A DNA stretch of 64,000 nt, taken from contig NZ_BSVA01000001.1 of assembly GCF_030161875.1 (NCBI RefSeq), positions 2,852,001 to 2,916,000 on the forward strand, in the 5' to 3' direction. The notes beneath the pieces were generated by a model, which made no database searches, had not been told where the DNA came from, and was given only the letters and a program-made list of their open reading frames with translations. The DNA is from Homoserinibacter gongjuensis (GTDB lineage: Bacteria; Actinomycetota; Actinomycetes; Actinomycetales; Microbacteriaceae). Of this stretch, positions 19,513-28,600 are shown piece by piece; the first letter of the stretch is position 1, and the number at the start of each line of letters is the position of its first letter. Both the position numbers and the translations under genes were made by a program.

Positions 19513-20045
19513 TCCCCCGTGGACGGGGCGGATGGGGGCGTGATGCGCTCGATGGTCTCGGATGCCTTGGTGCCGTCGAGATGCACCCCACGCAGCGTGA
19601 GGAGCAGGAAGAGACCCATCGCCGTGCAGATCGCGACATCCGCGATGTTGAAGATCGCTGGGAAGCCCCAGATCTGCAGGAAGTCGATCACGTGCCCCAT
19701 GCCGAAGCTCGGCTCGCGGAAGAGCCGGTCCGTCACGTTGCCGAGCGCCCCGCCGAGCAGCAGCCCGAGCATCCAGGCCCAGGCCGTGGACTTGATCCGC
19801 CTGGCGAAGACGATGATGGCGACGATCACGCCGACGGCGACGATCGAGAGGATCCAGGTGAAGCCGCTCGCGAGCGAGAAGGCCGCGCCCGAGTTCTTCA
19901 CGAAGTGGAACTGCAGCAGTTCGCCCAGCACGGGCACGACCTCGCCGAGCTCGAGGTTCGCGACGATGAGGTACTTGGCGAGCTGGTCGAGAGCGAGGAT
20001 TCCGGCGGCCACGACGCCGAGCAGCACGAGGGCGCGCACGCTCAC
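19509..20045 (-). CDS. lspA: Lipoprotein signal peptidase
   Basis: Membrane aspartyl peptidase that removes signal peptides from diacylated prolipoproteins; CtaC in this window is a likely substrate. Four hydrophobic helices and the family motifs are visible: [18 protein letters not shown], and the two catalytic aspartates in GNVTDRLFR and FNIADVAI. I choose the GTG at 20045 (178 residues) because GAGGGG lies 9 nt upstream. An in-frame TTG at 20096 would give 195 residues but sits inside the divIVA end and lacks a ribosome-binding site. The C-terminal 30 residues are polar and variable. Confidence 0.92.
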   Translation of the reverse strand: MSVRALVLLGVVAAGILALDQLAKYLIVANLELGEVVPVLGELLQFHFVKNSGAAFSLASGFTWILSIVAVGVIVAIIVFARRIKSTAWAWMLGLLLGGALGNVTDRLFREPSFGMGHVIDFLQIWGFPAIFNIADVAICTAMGLFLLLTLRGVHLDGTKASETIERITPPSAPSTGE

Positions 20046-20082
20046 GCGCGCGCGCCCCTCGTTGCCAGGCGCGGCCTGCGGC

Positions 20083-21108
20083 TCAGTTGCCGCCAAAACC
20101 GGGGAACTCGGTGTTGCGCTGCGAGTACGCGGGGTACTCGGGCTGCTGCGAGGTCTGCGAGGGATCCTGCTGCGCGGGGTACTCCGGCGTCACCTGCGGG
20201 GCTGGGAAGCCGGCGTAGGCGGGCGGCGACGACGAGGTCGTGGGCTGCGGTGCCGGCGCCTGGGAGAAGTCGCCGCCGAAGGCGGGCGACCCGAACTCCT
20301 GGGCGGGCGGCTGCGAGACGACCGGGGCGTCGTAGGCGGGCGGGGCCTCGACCGGGGCTTCGTAGGCGGGCGGCGCGTCGACGACCGGGGCGTCATAGCT
20401 GGGCGCGTCGGTCACCGGTGAACCGTAGACGGGCGCCGCCGACCCGTAGCCGGGTGCGGCGGAACCGAGCGCACTCGGCGCCTCGCCACCCGAGATCGGC
20501 GCCGCCGACTCGAGCTCGTGCAGCTGGCCCTCGATGTACCCGCGCAGCTTGTCGCGGTACTCCGACTCGAAGATGCGCAGCTCCTCGATGGTGCGCTCGA
20601 GGCCCGACTTCTCGGCCTCGAGGGCCTCGATCGCGGCGCGCTGCTGGTTCTCGGCGTCCGAGACGAGCCGCGCAGCGGTGGCGTGGCCCTCCGCGATGAG
20701 CTGATCGCGCTTCTCCATGCCCTCGCGCACGTGCTCCTCGTGAAGGCGACGGGCGAGCTGGAGGAGGTTGTTGGTGTTGCTCTGGTCCATCGAACCGGCG
20801 TCCTGTGCCTCGGGTGCGGCGGGCGCAGGTGCGGGAACCGGGGCCGGCACGGGCGCCGCGACCGGCGCGGGCATCGCCGCGGCCGCGGGTGCCGGGGCGG
20901 GAGCCTGACTTGCGGAGCGCTGCAGCTCGCTGATGCGCGCATCCGCGGCGACGAGACGCTGACGCAGCTCTTCGTTCTCCTGGTTCAAGCGGCGCAACTC
21001 GACGACGACCTCGTCGAGGAAGTCGTCGACCTCGTCCTGGTCGTATCCCTCACGGAATTTCGTGGGGTTGAAACGCTTGTTGACGACATCTTCCGGCGTC
21101 AGAGCCAT
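20083..21108 (-). CDS. divIVA: DivIVA/Wag31 polar growth protein
   Basis: Coiled-coil protein that binds negatively curved membrane at poles and septa and recruits the cell-wall elongation machinery. The 341-residue protein opens with the lipid-binding domain (ALTPEDVVNKRFNPTKFREG and DQDEVDDFLDEVV), has a first coiled coil to about residue 60, an Ala/Pro linker (about 75-110), a long second coiled coil (about 115-205), and a Pro, Ala, Tyr and Ser-rich tail of about 130 residues. The ATG at 21108 has AAGGTG 6 nt upstream; an in-frame upstream ATG would add 13 unlikely residues. As in other actinobacteria it is the last division gene of the cluster. Confidence 0.95.
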   Translation of the reverse strand: MALTPEDVVNKRFNPTKFREGYDQDEVDDFLDEVVVELRRLNQENEELRQRLVAADARISELQRSASQAPAPAPAAAAMPAPVAAPVPAPVPAPAPAAPEAQDAGSMDQSNTNNLLQLARRLHEEHVREGMEKRDQLIAEGHATAARLVSDAENQQRAAIEALEAEKSGLERTIEELRIFESEYRDKLRGYIEGQLHELESAAPISGGEAPSALGSAAPGYGSAAPVYGSPVTDAPSYDAPVVDAPPAYEAPVEAPPAYDAPVVSQPPAQEFGSPAFGGDFSQAPAPQPTTSSSPPAYAGFPAPQVTPEYPAQQDPSQTSQQPEYPAYSQRNTEFPGFGGN

Positions 21109-21264
21109 GACCGCACCTTGCTTTCCCTCATCCGGTTCCCGAATCACTCAACCGTAGCAAGCTTCAGGCCCCGGTTGAGAGTCGCAGAGAGAACAGATTA
21201 CCCACATCGACCTGGGAGGCGGCTGCCCCCGTTCGGTTGCCAGAGTGGAAGGTGTGGCTCGTGT

Positions 21265-21298
21265 GGTTTCGACACGCGCCTGTCGGCGCTGCTCAACC
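21265..21298 (+). repeat. Degenerate single unit of the GGTTTCGA...CTCAACC palindromic repeat
   Basis: GGTTTCGACACGC, then GCGCC-TGTC-GGCGC as a stem-loop, then GCTGCTCAACC. It matches the ends of the paired units at 42138-42240 and 57608-57697 with one or two changes. It lies in the 208-bp gap between sepF and divIVA, where many relatives carry yggT. Confidence 0.6.
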
Positions 21299-21316
21299 CG
21301 GCGGACTCGGGGCAGG

Positions 21317-21784
21317 TCAACCGGCGGTGTGCGCGAAGAACCCGGCGTCGACCTCGGACTCCGCCTCCGCCTGGTCGCCGCTGATCGCGACGTGCTCCGG
21401 CGAGAGCAGGAAGACCTTGTTCGTGACGCGCTCGATCTTGCCGTAGAGACCCATCGAGAGGCCGCTCGCGAAGTCGATGAGACGACGCGCCTCGGGCTCG
21501 CTCATCTGCGAGAGGTTGATGATGACGGGAACGCCCTCGCGGAAGCTCTCGGCGATCGTCTGGGCGTCCTTGTAGTGGCGCGGGTGCACCGTGAGGATCT
21601 CGTTCATGCCGGTGGGCGCGGGGCGCGGGGCGCTCGCGCGACGCAGCGGCGTCACGGGCGCGGGCCGTCCGGCGGAGGGAACGGGCGCCGGCGCGGGAGC
21701 AGCCGCCTGCTCGGGTGCGACATCGTCGTACTCCTCGTCTGCCAGGCCGAGGTACACCATCGTCTTGCGCAGCGGGTTCGCCAT
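21317..21784 (-). CDS. sepF: Cell division protein SepF
   Basis: Membrane anchor for FtsZ in bacteria without FtsA. The 155 residues begin with an amphipathic N-terminus ([21 protein letters not shown]), continue with an Ala/Pro linker (about 25-55), and end in the SepF core with [40 protein letters not shown] and [12 protein letters not shown]. It lies 36 nt after yggS in the conserved ftsZ-yggS-sepF order. Confidence 0.96.
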   Translation of the reverse strand: MANPLRKTMVYLGLADEEYDDVAPEQAAAPAPAPVPSAGRPAPVTPLRRASAPRPAPTGMNEILTVHPRHYKDAQTIAESFREGVPVIINLSQMSEPEARRLIDFASGLSMGLYGKIERVTNKVFLLSPEHVAISGDQAEAESEVDAGFFAHTAG

Positions 21785-21820
21785 CTCATCCTCCGAGTCG
21801 TGCGGTTCCTGATCCCGAGA

Positions 21821-22519
21821 TTAACCGCGCTCGTCGCGCTTTCCCGTGATTGCCGTGCCGATGCGAAGGTGTGTCGCGCCCTCGAGGATCGCCTCGGCAT
21901 AGTCGCCCGACATGCCCGCGGAGATGCGGTCGGCGTCCGGGGCGAGCGAGCGGATGCGGTCGGAGACCTCGCGCAGTCGGGCGAACGCGGGGCGCGGCTC
22001 GGCTCCGAGCGGCGCGACGCCCATGACCCCGACGAGGCGCAATCCCGGGGTCGCGAGCACGTGCTCGGCGAGGCGCTCCGCGTCCGCCGGGTCGGCCCCG
22101 CCGCGCCCGGGCTGCCCCGAGAGGTCGATCTGCAGGAAGCTCGCGAGCGGCTCGACGTCATCGCCCGCGTCGGGCTCGAGCGCGAGCGCGCGCACGAGGG
22201 ACTCGCGGTCGATCGAGTGGACCGCGTGCGCGTAGCGCCGGACGGCGCGGGCCTTGTTGCTCTGCAACTGGCCCACGAAGTGCCATCGCAGATCGAGGTC
22301 CTCGGTCTCGGCGGCCTTCGCCTGCGCCTCCTGGTGCCGGTTCTCCCCCATGTCGCGCACGCCGAGCGCCGCGAGCTCGCGCACGAGCGAGGCCGGGTGG
22401 AACTTGGTGACGACGATGCGCGTGAGTTCGGCTGGATCGCGTCCCGCCGCTCGCGCCGCATCCGCGATCCCGGCATCGACCACCGCGAGCCGCTCGGCGA
22501 GCGGAGCGTCGGCGTTCAT
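21821..22519 (-). CDS. yggS: YggS family PLP homeostasis protein
   Basis: Single-domain TIM-barrel protein that binds pyridoxal phosphate without known catalysis and buffers PLP and amino-acid pools. The 232 residues show the PLP lysine in IVVTKFHPASLV, MGENRHQEAQAKA, WHFVGQLQSNKARAVRRYA, and the C-terminal ISAGMSGDYAEAILEGATHLRIG signature. The ATG at 22519 is 3 nt after the ftsZ stop, so the genes are almost certainly co-translated. Its place between ftsZ and sepF is conserved across Gram-positive bacteria. Confidence 0.95.
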   Translation of the reverse strand: MNADAPLAERLAVVDAGIADAARAAGRDPAELTRIVVTKFHPASLVRELAALGVRDMGENRHQEAQAKAAETEDLDLRWHFVGQLQSNKARAVRRYAHAVHSIDRESLVRALALEPDAGDDVEPLASFLQIDLSGQPGRGGADPADAERLAEHVLATPGLRLVGVMGVAPLGAEPRPAFARLREVSDRIRSLAPDADRISAGMSGDYAEAILEGATHLRIGTAITGKRDERG

Positions 22520-22522
22520 CGC

Positions 22523-23668
22523 TTACTTCAGGAAGTCGGGGATGTCGAGGTCGCTGTCGTCTTCGTAGTCCTCGATCGAGGCGACGACCGGCACCTCCGG
22601 CTCGCGTGCCCATCCCTCGGGCTGCGGCGCGTCGCCGGCATCCGCCGACGCGGCGACCGGCACCGGCAGCGGCGCCTCGACGAAGTTGCTGCGCTTGTCG
22701 GTCGCGGGACGGATCGTCGGCTCACCGCCGTCGAAGCCCGCCGCGATGACCGTCACCCGCACCTCGTCGCCGAGGGTGTCGTCGATGACGGCACCGAAGA
22801 TGATGTTCGCCTCGGGGTGCACGGCCTCCTGCACGAGCCGGGCGGCGTCGTTGATCTCGAAGATGCCGAGGTTGGACCCGCCCTGGATCGACAGCAGCAC
22901 GCCGTGCGCACCGTCGATCGACGCCTCGAGCAGCGGGCTCGCGACGGCGAGCTCGGCGGCCTTGATGGCGCGATCGGCGCCCCGGCTCGCCCCGATTCCC
23001 ATGAGGGCGGACCCTGCGCCCTGCATGACCGACTTCACGTCGGCGAAGTCGAGGTTGATGAGCCCGGGCGTCGTGATGAGGTCGGTGATGCCCTGCACGC
23101 CGGCGAGGAGCACCTGGTCGGCCGTCGAGAACGCCTCGAGCATCGAGATGCCGCGGTCGCTGATCTCGAGCAGGCGGTCGTTCGGCACGACGATGAGGGT
23201 GTCGACCTCGTTCTTGAGGGTCGCCACGCCGATCTCGGCCTGCGCCTGGCGGCGCTTGCCCTCGAAGCCGAAGGGCTTCGTGACGACACCGATCGTGAGC
23301 GCGCCGATCGACTTGGCGATGCGTGCGACGACGGGCGCGCCACCCGTGCCGGTACCCCCGCCTTCGCCCGCGGTCACGAAGACCATGTCGGCACCCGCGA
23401 GGGCCTCCTCGATCTCCTCCGCGTGGTCCTCGGCGGCGCGACGCCCGACCTCGGGGTCGGCCCCTGCCCCGAGTCCTCGGGTGAGCTCGCGCCCCACGTC
23501 GAGCTTGACATCGGCGTCGCTCATGAGCAGCGCCTGGGCATCGGTGTTGATGGCGATGAACTCGACGCCACGCAGGCCGAGCTCGATCATCCGGTTCACC
23601 GCGTTGACGCCACCGCCGCCGATACCGACGACTTTGATGACGGCGAGGTAGTTCTGGTTCGAAGTCAC
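22523..23668 (-). CDS. ftsZ: Cell division protein FtsZ
   Basis: Tubulin-like GTPase forming the division ring. The 381-residue protein starts [21 protein letters not shown], carries the tubulin signature [10 protein letters not shown] near residue 107, and the T7 loop with [11 protein letters not shown]. The GTP-binding core is followed by a short acidic linker and the C-terminal peptide DLDIPDFLK that binds SepF. The GTG at 23668 has AGGAGG 6 nt upstream; an in-frame ATG nine codons earlier lacks such a site. A 184-bp gap to ftsQ contains a hairpin and probably a dedicated ftsZ promoter. Confidence 0.97.
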   Translation of the reverse strand: MTSNQNYLAVIKVVGIGGGGVNAVNRMIELGLRGVEFIAINTDAQALLMSDADVKLDVGRELTRGLGAGADPEVGRRAAEDHAEEIEEALAGADMVFVTAGEGGGTGTGGAPVVARIAKSIGALTIGVVTKPFGFEGKRRQAQAEIGVATLKNEVDTLIVVPNDRLLEISDRGISMLEAFSTADQVLLAGVQGITDLITTPGLINLDFADVKSVMQGAGSALMGIGASRGADRAIKAAELAVASPLLEASIDGAHGVLLSIQGGSNLGIFEINDAARLVQEAVHPEANIIFGAVIDDTLGDEVRVTVIAAGFDGGEPTIRPATDKRSNFVEAPLPVPVAASADAGDAPQPEGWAREPEVPVVASIEDYEDDSDLDIPDFLK

Positions 23669-23772
23669 GTCCGGCCTCCTGGAGAAAACCTTCAACCTCT
23701 ACTTGAGGTTCAGAGTCTTTCTCAGTACTGTTTCTGTGCCCTCACGGTAAGCGGCGCGGGTCACGCGCTTCG

Positions 23773-23793
23773 CGCGACACCCCGCGTGTCGCG
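23773..23793 (-). other. Hairpin in the ftsQ-ftsZ gap
   Basis: A perfect 8-bp stem (CGCGACAC / GTGTCGCG) with a 5-nt loop lies 60 nt after the restored ftsQ stop and 105 nt before ftsZ. It may attenuate transcription from ftsQ into ftsZ or cap an ftsZ promoter. No U tract follows. Confidence 0.45.
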
Positions 23794-23852
23794 AAACGGA
23801 GCGCGGCTCACGCTGACGTGGCGCGCCGCGGATGATCGCGGCGCCAGACGGT

Positions 23853-24802
23853 TCAGTCGGCGTGGAAGACGGCGGTGCCGGGAGCCGAGACGTCGTAGCT
23901 GCCCGCGCCCGCCCCGCCGTGGATCGCGAGGAGCGCCGCGAGTACGCGCGCCTTGTGCTCCGAGTCGGCTGCGCTCCCCACTCGACGCGCTGCGTGGAGC
24001 CGGCGAGCGTCAAGGTCACGTTGTCGCGCGTCGTCGCCGTGATCGCGTCGATCTGCACGCGGAGCGACGCGGGCATCGCCAGCAGCACCTCGGCGATCGA
24101 CCGCCCTGCGGCGGAGTCGGCATCCGCCTCACCGAGCTGGATGAGCGGCAGACCCTCGGGGCGCTGCGGCACGGTGCCGAGCACGACCCCCGCGGGGTCG
24201 ACGATGTCGAACGAGGCGCCGTTCACCCGCACACCGATCGGAGTGCGTTCGACGATGTGCACGATGAGCGTGCCGGGCGGCAGGATCTCGGTCGAGTAGC
24301 TGCGGATGAGCGTGAAGGCGCTGAGCTCCTCGCGCAAGCGCTCCTCGTCGAGCAGCGCGAGCGGGGTGTCGAGCTGGCCGTCGATCGCGTCGACGATCTG
24401 AGCGGGGTCGAGACTCGACGTGCCGTCGACGCGGATCTCGCGCAGGGCGAGCAGGGGCGAATAGACCGCCGCGATGCTCATGCCCACCAGGGCGGCGAGG
24501 ACGCCGAGTCCCGTGAGCCAGGCGATCCGGCGGCGACGCGTGCGGCGGGTGAAGCGGCGGAGCTCGCGCTTCTCGGCGCGCCTGCGGGCACGTTCGGCCG
24601 CCTTCAACTCGGCCGCGGCGAGGCGATCGGCGGAGGGCCGCTGCGGACGGGCCCGTTGCGGGCGCTGAGGTTTCGGGGCCGTCGCGGCTTTCGCGGGCTT
24701 CGGCGCGCGAGGTGCCCGCTCGGCGGCCACGCGCTTCGGCGCGCGCGCGGGCGCCGCATCCGCTTCGGCCGGCGGCGCATCGAAGCCCTCCGGCCGCTTC
24801 AC
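23853..24802 (-). CDS. ftsQ: Cell division protein FtsQ/DivIB, one frameshift
   Basis: Bitopic divisome protein linking early and late division proteins through its extracytoplasmic POTRA domain. About 316 residues: a basic, Pro/Ala-rich cytoplasmic region of about 95 residues, a membrane helix (WLTGLGVLAALVGMSIAAVY), the POTRA domain starting ALREIRVDGTSSLDPAQI, and a beta domain with VERTPIGVRV. Near the end one base is missing in the C run at 23976-23979. Restoring it changes RVEWGAQ to RVEWGSAADSEHKARVLAAL and gives a TGA at 23853. The GTG at 24802 is 13 nt after murC. Confidence 0.88.
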
Positions 24803-24815
24803 GCGCGCCGTCCGG

Positions 24816-26213
24816 TCACGTCGTCTCCGCCTCGAGCGCCGCGAGCACCTGCGGGATGATGCGATACACGTCGCCGCAGCTGAGCGTCATGACGAGGTCG
24901 CCCTCACGCGCGATCTCGGCCACCCGTTCGGCCGCCTGCTGCCAGTCGGGAACGAAGTCGACATGCGCGGGATCGGCGAAGCGCTCCGCGACGAGGGCGC
25001 CGGTGACGCCGGGCTCCGGATCCTCGCGTGCGCCGAACACGTCGAGCACCACGGTGTGGTCGGCGAGCCGCTCGTAGACCTCCGCGAAATCGCCCGCCAT
25101 CATGCGCGTGCGGCTGTAGAGGTGCGGCTGGTGGATCGCGATAACGCGCCCTGAGCCGACGACCGAGCGTGCGGTAGCGAGAGCGGCCGCCACCTCGGTC
25201 GGATGGTGGGCGTAGTCGTCGAACACGCGCACGCCGCGCACCTCGCCGTGCAGCTCGAAGCGCCGCCCGGTGCCCCCGAAGGCCTCGAGCCCGCGCACGA
25301 TCGCCTCCGGGTCGTGGCCGAGCGACGCGAGCACGGCGAATGCGCCGGCCGCGTTGACGGCGTTGTGCGCACCCGGGATGGCGAGCCGCACGCTCACCTC
25401 GCGGCCCCCGTAGACGATCGTGAAGCTCACCGGCCCCTCGGCGACGACGTCGCGCACCCGCACCTCGGCATCCTCGGCGAAGCCGAAGGTGACGACACGC
25501 GTGTCGACGAGCCGGCGGGTCACCGCGAGCGTGCCCGGGTCGTCGCTCGAGGCGACCACGAACTCGCGCGCCTGCTGGGCGAAGCGCACGAAGGCATCCT
25601 CGAAGGCCTCCTGCGTGCCGTAGTGGTCGAGGTGATCCGCGTCGACATTCGTGATGAGGGCGACCGCCGTGTCGTAGAGCAGGAAGGACCCGTCAGACTC
25701 GTCGGCCTCGACCACGAAGAGGTCGTCGCTGCCGTACCCCGAACTGCGGCCGATACCGGCGATGACGCCGCCGTTCACGAAGCCCGGATCGGCTCCGAGC
25801 TCGCGCAGAGCGGTCACGATCAGGCCGGTCGAGGTCGTCTTGCCGTGCGCCCCGGCCACCGAGACCACGCGGTGCCCGCGGATGAGCCAGTTGAGGGCGA
25901 GCGAACGGTGCAGCACCGGGATGCCGGATTCGAGAGCACGCTGATACTCGGGGTTGTCCTGCCACAGCGCCCCCGTCACGACGACGGTGTCGGCGTCGCC
26001 CACGTTCGCGGCGTCATGGCCGATCGCGATCGTGGCGCCGGCCTCACGCAGGCGCGCCACGGCATCCGACTCCCGCACATCCGAACCGGTCACACGGTGC
26101 CCCGCCTCGAGCAGCAGGCGTGCGATGCCGCTCATGCCGGAACCGCCGATGCCGACGAAGTGCACGGAACCCAGGTCGTCGGGCAGTTCCTGGTCGAGGT
26201 CGGGCGAGATCAT
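24816..26213 (-). CDS. murC: UDP-N-acetylmuramate--L-alanine ligase
   Basis: Cytosolic ATP-dependent ligase adding L-alanine to UDP-MurNAc, the first peptide step of peptidoglycan synthesis. The 465 residues have the Mur three-domain layout: N-terminal Rossmann-like domain with [19 protein letters not shown], the ATP loop [10 protein letters not shown] near residue 119, central motifs [10 protein letters not shown] and [13 protein letters not shown], and the C-terminal [15 protein letters not shown]. The ATG at 26213 is 10 nt beyond the murG stop. The murG-murC-ftsQ-ftsZ order is the classical one. Confidence 0.97.
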   Translation of the reverse strand: MISPDLDQELPDDLGSVHFVGIGGSGMSGIARLLLEAGHRVTGSDVRESDAVARLREAGATIAIGHDAANVGDADTVVVTGALWQDNPEYQRALESGIPVLHRSLALNWLIRGHRVVSVAGAHGKTTSTGLIVTALRELGADPGFVNGGVIAGIGRSSGYGSDDLFVVEADESDGSFLLYDTAVALITNVDADHLDHYGTQEAFEDAFVRFAQQAREFVVASSDDPGTLAVTRRLVDTRVVTFGFAEDAEVRVRDVVAEGPVSFTIVYGGREVSVRLAIPGAHNAVNAAGAFAVLASLGHDPEAIVRGLEAFGGTGRRFELHGEVRGVRVFDDYAHHPTEVAAALATARSVVGSGRVIAIHQPHLYSRTRMMAGDFAEVYERLADHTVVLDVFGAREDPEPGVTGALVAERFADPAHVDFVPDWQQAAERVAEIAREGDLVMTLSCGDVYRIIPQVLAALEAETT

Positions 26214-26223
26214 CCCGTCAACG

Positions 26224-27323
26224 CTACCTTTCCGCCGTCGGCGACGCCGACGCGGCGGCGACCGCCTCCTGCACGAGGTCGACGAGGCGGTCGGCTCCAT
26301 CACGCCGACCGGTTGCCGCCATGCGGGCCGCCATGTCGGCGATGAGCGCCGGGTCCTCGAGCAGCCGCAGGAGGGGGCCGCGCACCCACTCGGCGTCGAA
26401 CTCCGCATCCGCGACGAGCAGCGCGCCGCCCGCGTCGACGGACTCGCGCGCGTTGAGGGCCTGCTCACCGTTGCCCACCGCGTAGGGCACGAAGACTGCC
26501 GGGATGCCGAGGGCCGCGAGCTCGCTCACGGTTGCGGAGCCGGCGCGCGAGACGGCGAGATCCGCGGCGGCGAGAGCGAGGTCCATGCGGTCGCAGTACT
26601 CGAGGATGCGATAGCCCGGCAGCCCGGGGTCGCTCACGGGCGCGCGGTCTCCCGTGATGTGCAGCACCTGCCAGCCGCTGCCGAGCACCGCCTCGATGCC
26701 CTGCGAGATGCCCTCGTTGAGCCGCCGGGCACCGAGGGAGCCGCCCGTCACGAGCAACGTGGGTCGGCGGGCATCGAGCTCGAGCAGGGCGAACGCCTCC
26801 GGGCGGGCCGCGAAGCGGTCGAGGTGCTCGATCTCGCGCCGCAGCGGCAGACCCACGACGCGACCGTGGCGGATGCGGGTGGCGGGGAAGACCGTGCCGA
26901 CGTACGGCGTGTAGCGCGCGCCGAGCCGATTGGCGATGCCGGGGCGGGCGTTGGCCTCGTGGATGACGAGCGGCAGCTGCTCGCGGTGCGCCGCGGTGTA
27001 GGCGGGAGCGGCCGCGTAGCCGCCGAAGCCCACGACGGCGTCGACCGCGTGCTCGCGCAGGATCTCGCGCGTACGCTCGACGCTCGCCTTCCACCGGCCG
27101 GGGAAGCGCACCGCATCCGCGTTCGGACGGCGCGGGAACGGCAGTCGCGGGATCGTCACGAGTTCGTAGCCGCGCGCGGGCACGAGGCGCGCCTCAAGCC
27201 CCTCGGCGGTTCCCAGCACGAGCACCTCGGCATCGGGCTCCCGCTCGCGCAGGCGGTCGGCGGTCGCGAGCAGGGGTTCACGTGGCCCGCGGTTCCCCCG
27301 CCGGCCATCAGATACACGGTCAC
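26224..27323 (-). CDS. murG: MurG, UDP-GlcNAc:lipid I N-acetylglucosaminyltransferase, one frameshift
   Basis: Peripheral membrane GT28 glycosyltransferase that makes lipid II from lipid I. About 366 residues. The N-terminal glycine loop [14 protein letters not shown], the second [12 protein letters not shown], the donor-site [20 protein letters not shown] and the following [17 protein letters not shown] are all present. The GTG at 27323 overlaps the ftsW stop as GTGA. After about 18 residues one base is missing in the G run at 27273-27276; restoring it gives [19 protein letters not shown] and joins the rest. Confidence 0.93.
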
Positions 27324-28600
27324 TGCGCGAACTCCTGGCGACGGGGATCGTGGCGGGCGAAGGACAGCACGATGCCGACGGCGAGCAGGGTCGTCACGAG
27401 CGAGGAACCGCCCGCCGAGATGAAGGGCAGCGGCACCCCGAGCACGGGCAGCAGCCCGAGCACCACCGCGATGTTGACGAGCGCCTGGCCGATGATCCAC
27501 ACCATCGCGATGCTCGTCGCGAGGCGCGCGAAGGGATCGACCTGGCGGCGGATGATGCGCACGAAGCACACCGTGAGCACCGCGAAGAGGGCGACCACGA
27601 GCAAGGCGCCCACGAGGCCGAGCTCCTCGCCGATGACGGCGAAGATGAAGTCGGTCTCGGCCTCGGGCAGCCAGTTCCATTTCGCCTCGGAATTGCCGAG
27701 GCCCACCCCGAAGACGCCGCCGTTGGCGAGCGCCTGCCAACCGTGCAGCGGCTGGTAGCAGAACTTGCCCAACTGCGGGTCGCTCTCCATTCCGATGCAG
27801 CCGGAGAGCCAGGCGTCGATGCGGTTGCTGCGCGACTCGCTGATGCGGATGGCGACGAACGCGCCGAGCGCGAGCACGCCCGTGATGACCGCCATGATCC
27901 GCAGGCGGATGCCCGCGAAGAACATCGCGCCGAGCACCATGGCCGTCAGGATGATCGTGGTGCCGAGGTCGTTGCCGAGCATCACGAGGCCGACCGCACC
28001 GCCCGCGACGGGCGCGAGCGGAAGCGCGTACTGCGTCCAGTCGCCCGATCGCCAATCGTTGATCACGGTGACCTTGCGCGTCACGATGAGCGCGAGCCAC
28101 ATCACGAAGCCGAGCTTGATGAATTCGGAGGGCTGGAAGGAGAACCCGCCGATCGAGAGCCAGTTGTTGTTGTAGGTGTCACTGCCGAAGCCGACCACGA
28201 TCAGGATCGCCTGCAGGACGAGCGCGCCGATGATGGCGTGCCACGCCCAGCGCTTCCAGAACACCATCGGCGCCCGAGCGGCGATGAGCATGAGCGGCAC
28301 GCCGATCGCTGCGAGGATCGCCTGGCGGCTCGTGCGGGCGAAGAAGTCCTGGTCGGACACCCACGATTCGATCGACGACGACGAGAGCACCATGACGAGC
28401 CCGAAGACGACGAGGAAGAGCGTCGTGCCGAGCAACAGGAAGTACTCGGGGGTCTCGGCGGCGAAGATGCGCCGCACCGCGACGACGGCGACCGGACCGC
28501 GACGCTCGGAGCCGGATGCGCGCGCGGCCCGTGACCCACCCGGCGGCTCAGGCGGGGTCTCGCCCGGGCGCGGGCTCGCCGGGGGCCGTGTCGTGGTCAT
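27320..28600 (-). CDS. ftsW: FtsW, septal peptidoglycan polymerase (SEDS family)
   Basis: Integral membrane SEDS glycosyltransferase that polymerises lipid II at the septum with its partner PBP, probably the pbpB product in this window. The 426 residues have a disordered Pro/Ser-rich cytoplasmic N-terminus of about 55 residues, then about ten membrane helices. Signatures include GFSFQPSEFIKLGFVMW, the region DLGTTIILTAMVLGAMF, GEELGLVGALLVV, and the C-terminal LGLLPVLGVPLPFISAGGSS. The ATG at 28600 has GGAGGGG 5 nt upstream. In the sequence as given, the frame is open without a stop from murD into this gene (see murD). Confidence 0.95.
   Translation of the reverse strand: MTTTRPPASPRPGETPPEPPGGSRAARASGSERRGPVAVVAVRRIFAAETPEYFLLLGTTLFLVVFGLVMVLSSSSIESWVSDQDFFARTSRQAILAAIGVPLMLIAARAPMVFWKRWAWHAIIGALVLQAILIVVGFGSDTYNNNWLSIGGFSFQPSEFIKLGFVMWLALIVTRKVTVINDWRSGDWTQYALPLAPVAGGAVGLVMLGNDLGTTIILTAMVLGAMFFAGIRLRIMAVITGVLALGAFVAIRISESRSNRIDAWLSGCIGMESDPQLGKFCYQPLHGWQALANGGVFGVGLGNSEAKWNWLPEAETDFIFAVIGEELGLVGALLVVALFAVLTVCFVRIIRRQVDPFARLATSIAMVWIIGQALVNIAVVLGLLPVLGVPLPFISAGGSSLVTTLLAVGIVLSFARHDPRRQEFAQ

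Noticed and set aside
20046..20096. TTG start at 20096 giving a 195-residue LspA
   Set aside because: It lies inside the divIVA coding end without a ribosome-binding site, whereas the GTG at 20045 has GAGGGG at good spacing.
21245..24859. A 1204-codon plus-strand open frame across sepF, yggS, ftsZ and ftsQ
   Set aside because: It is antisense to four well-supported genes and has no recognisable domain; long spurious frames are expected at this GC content.
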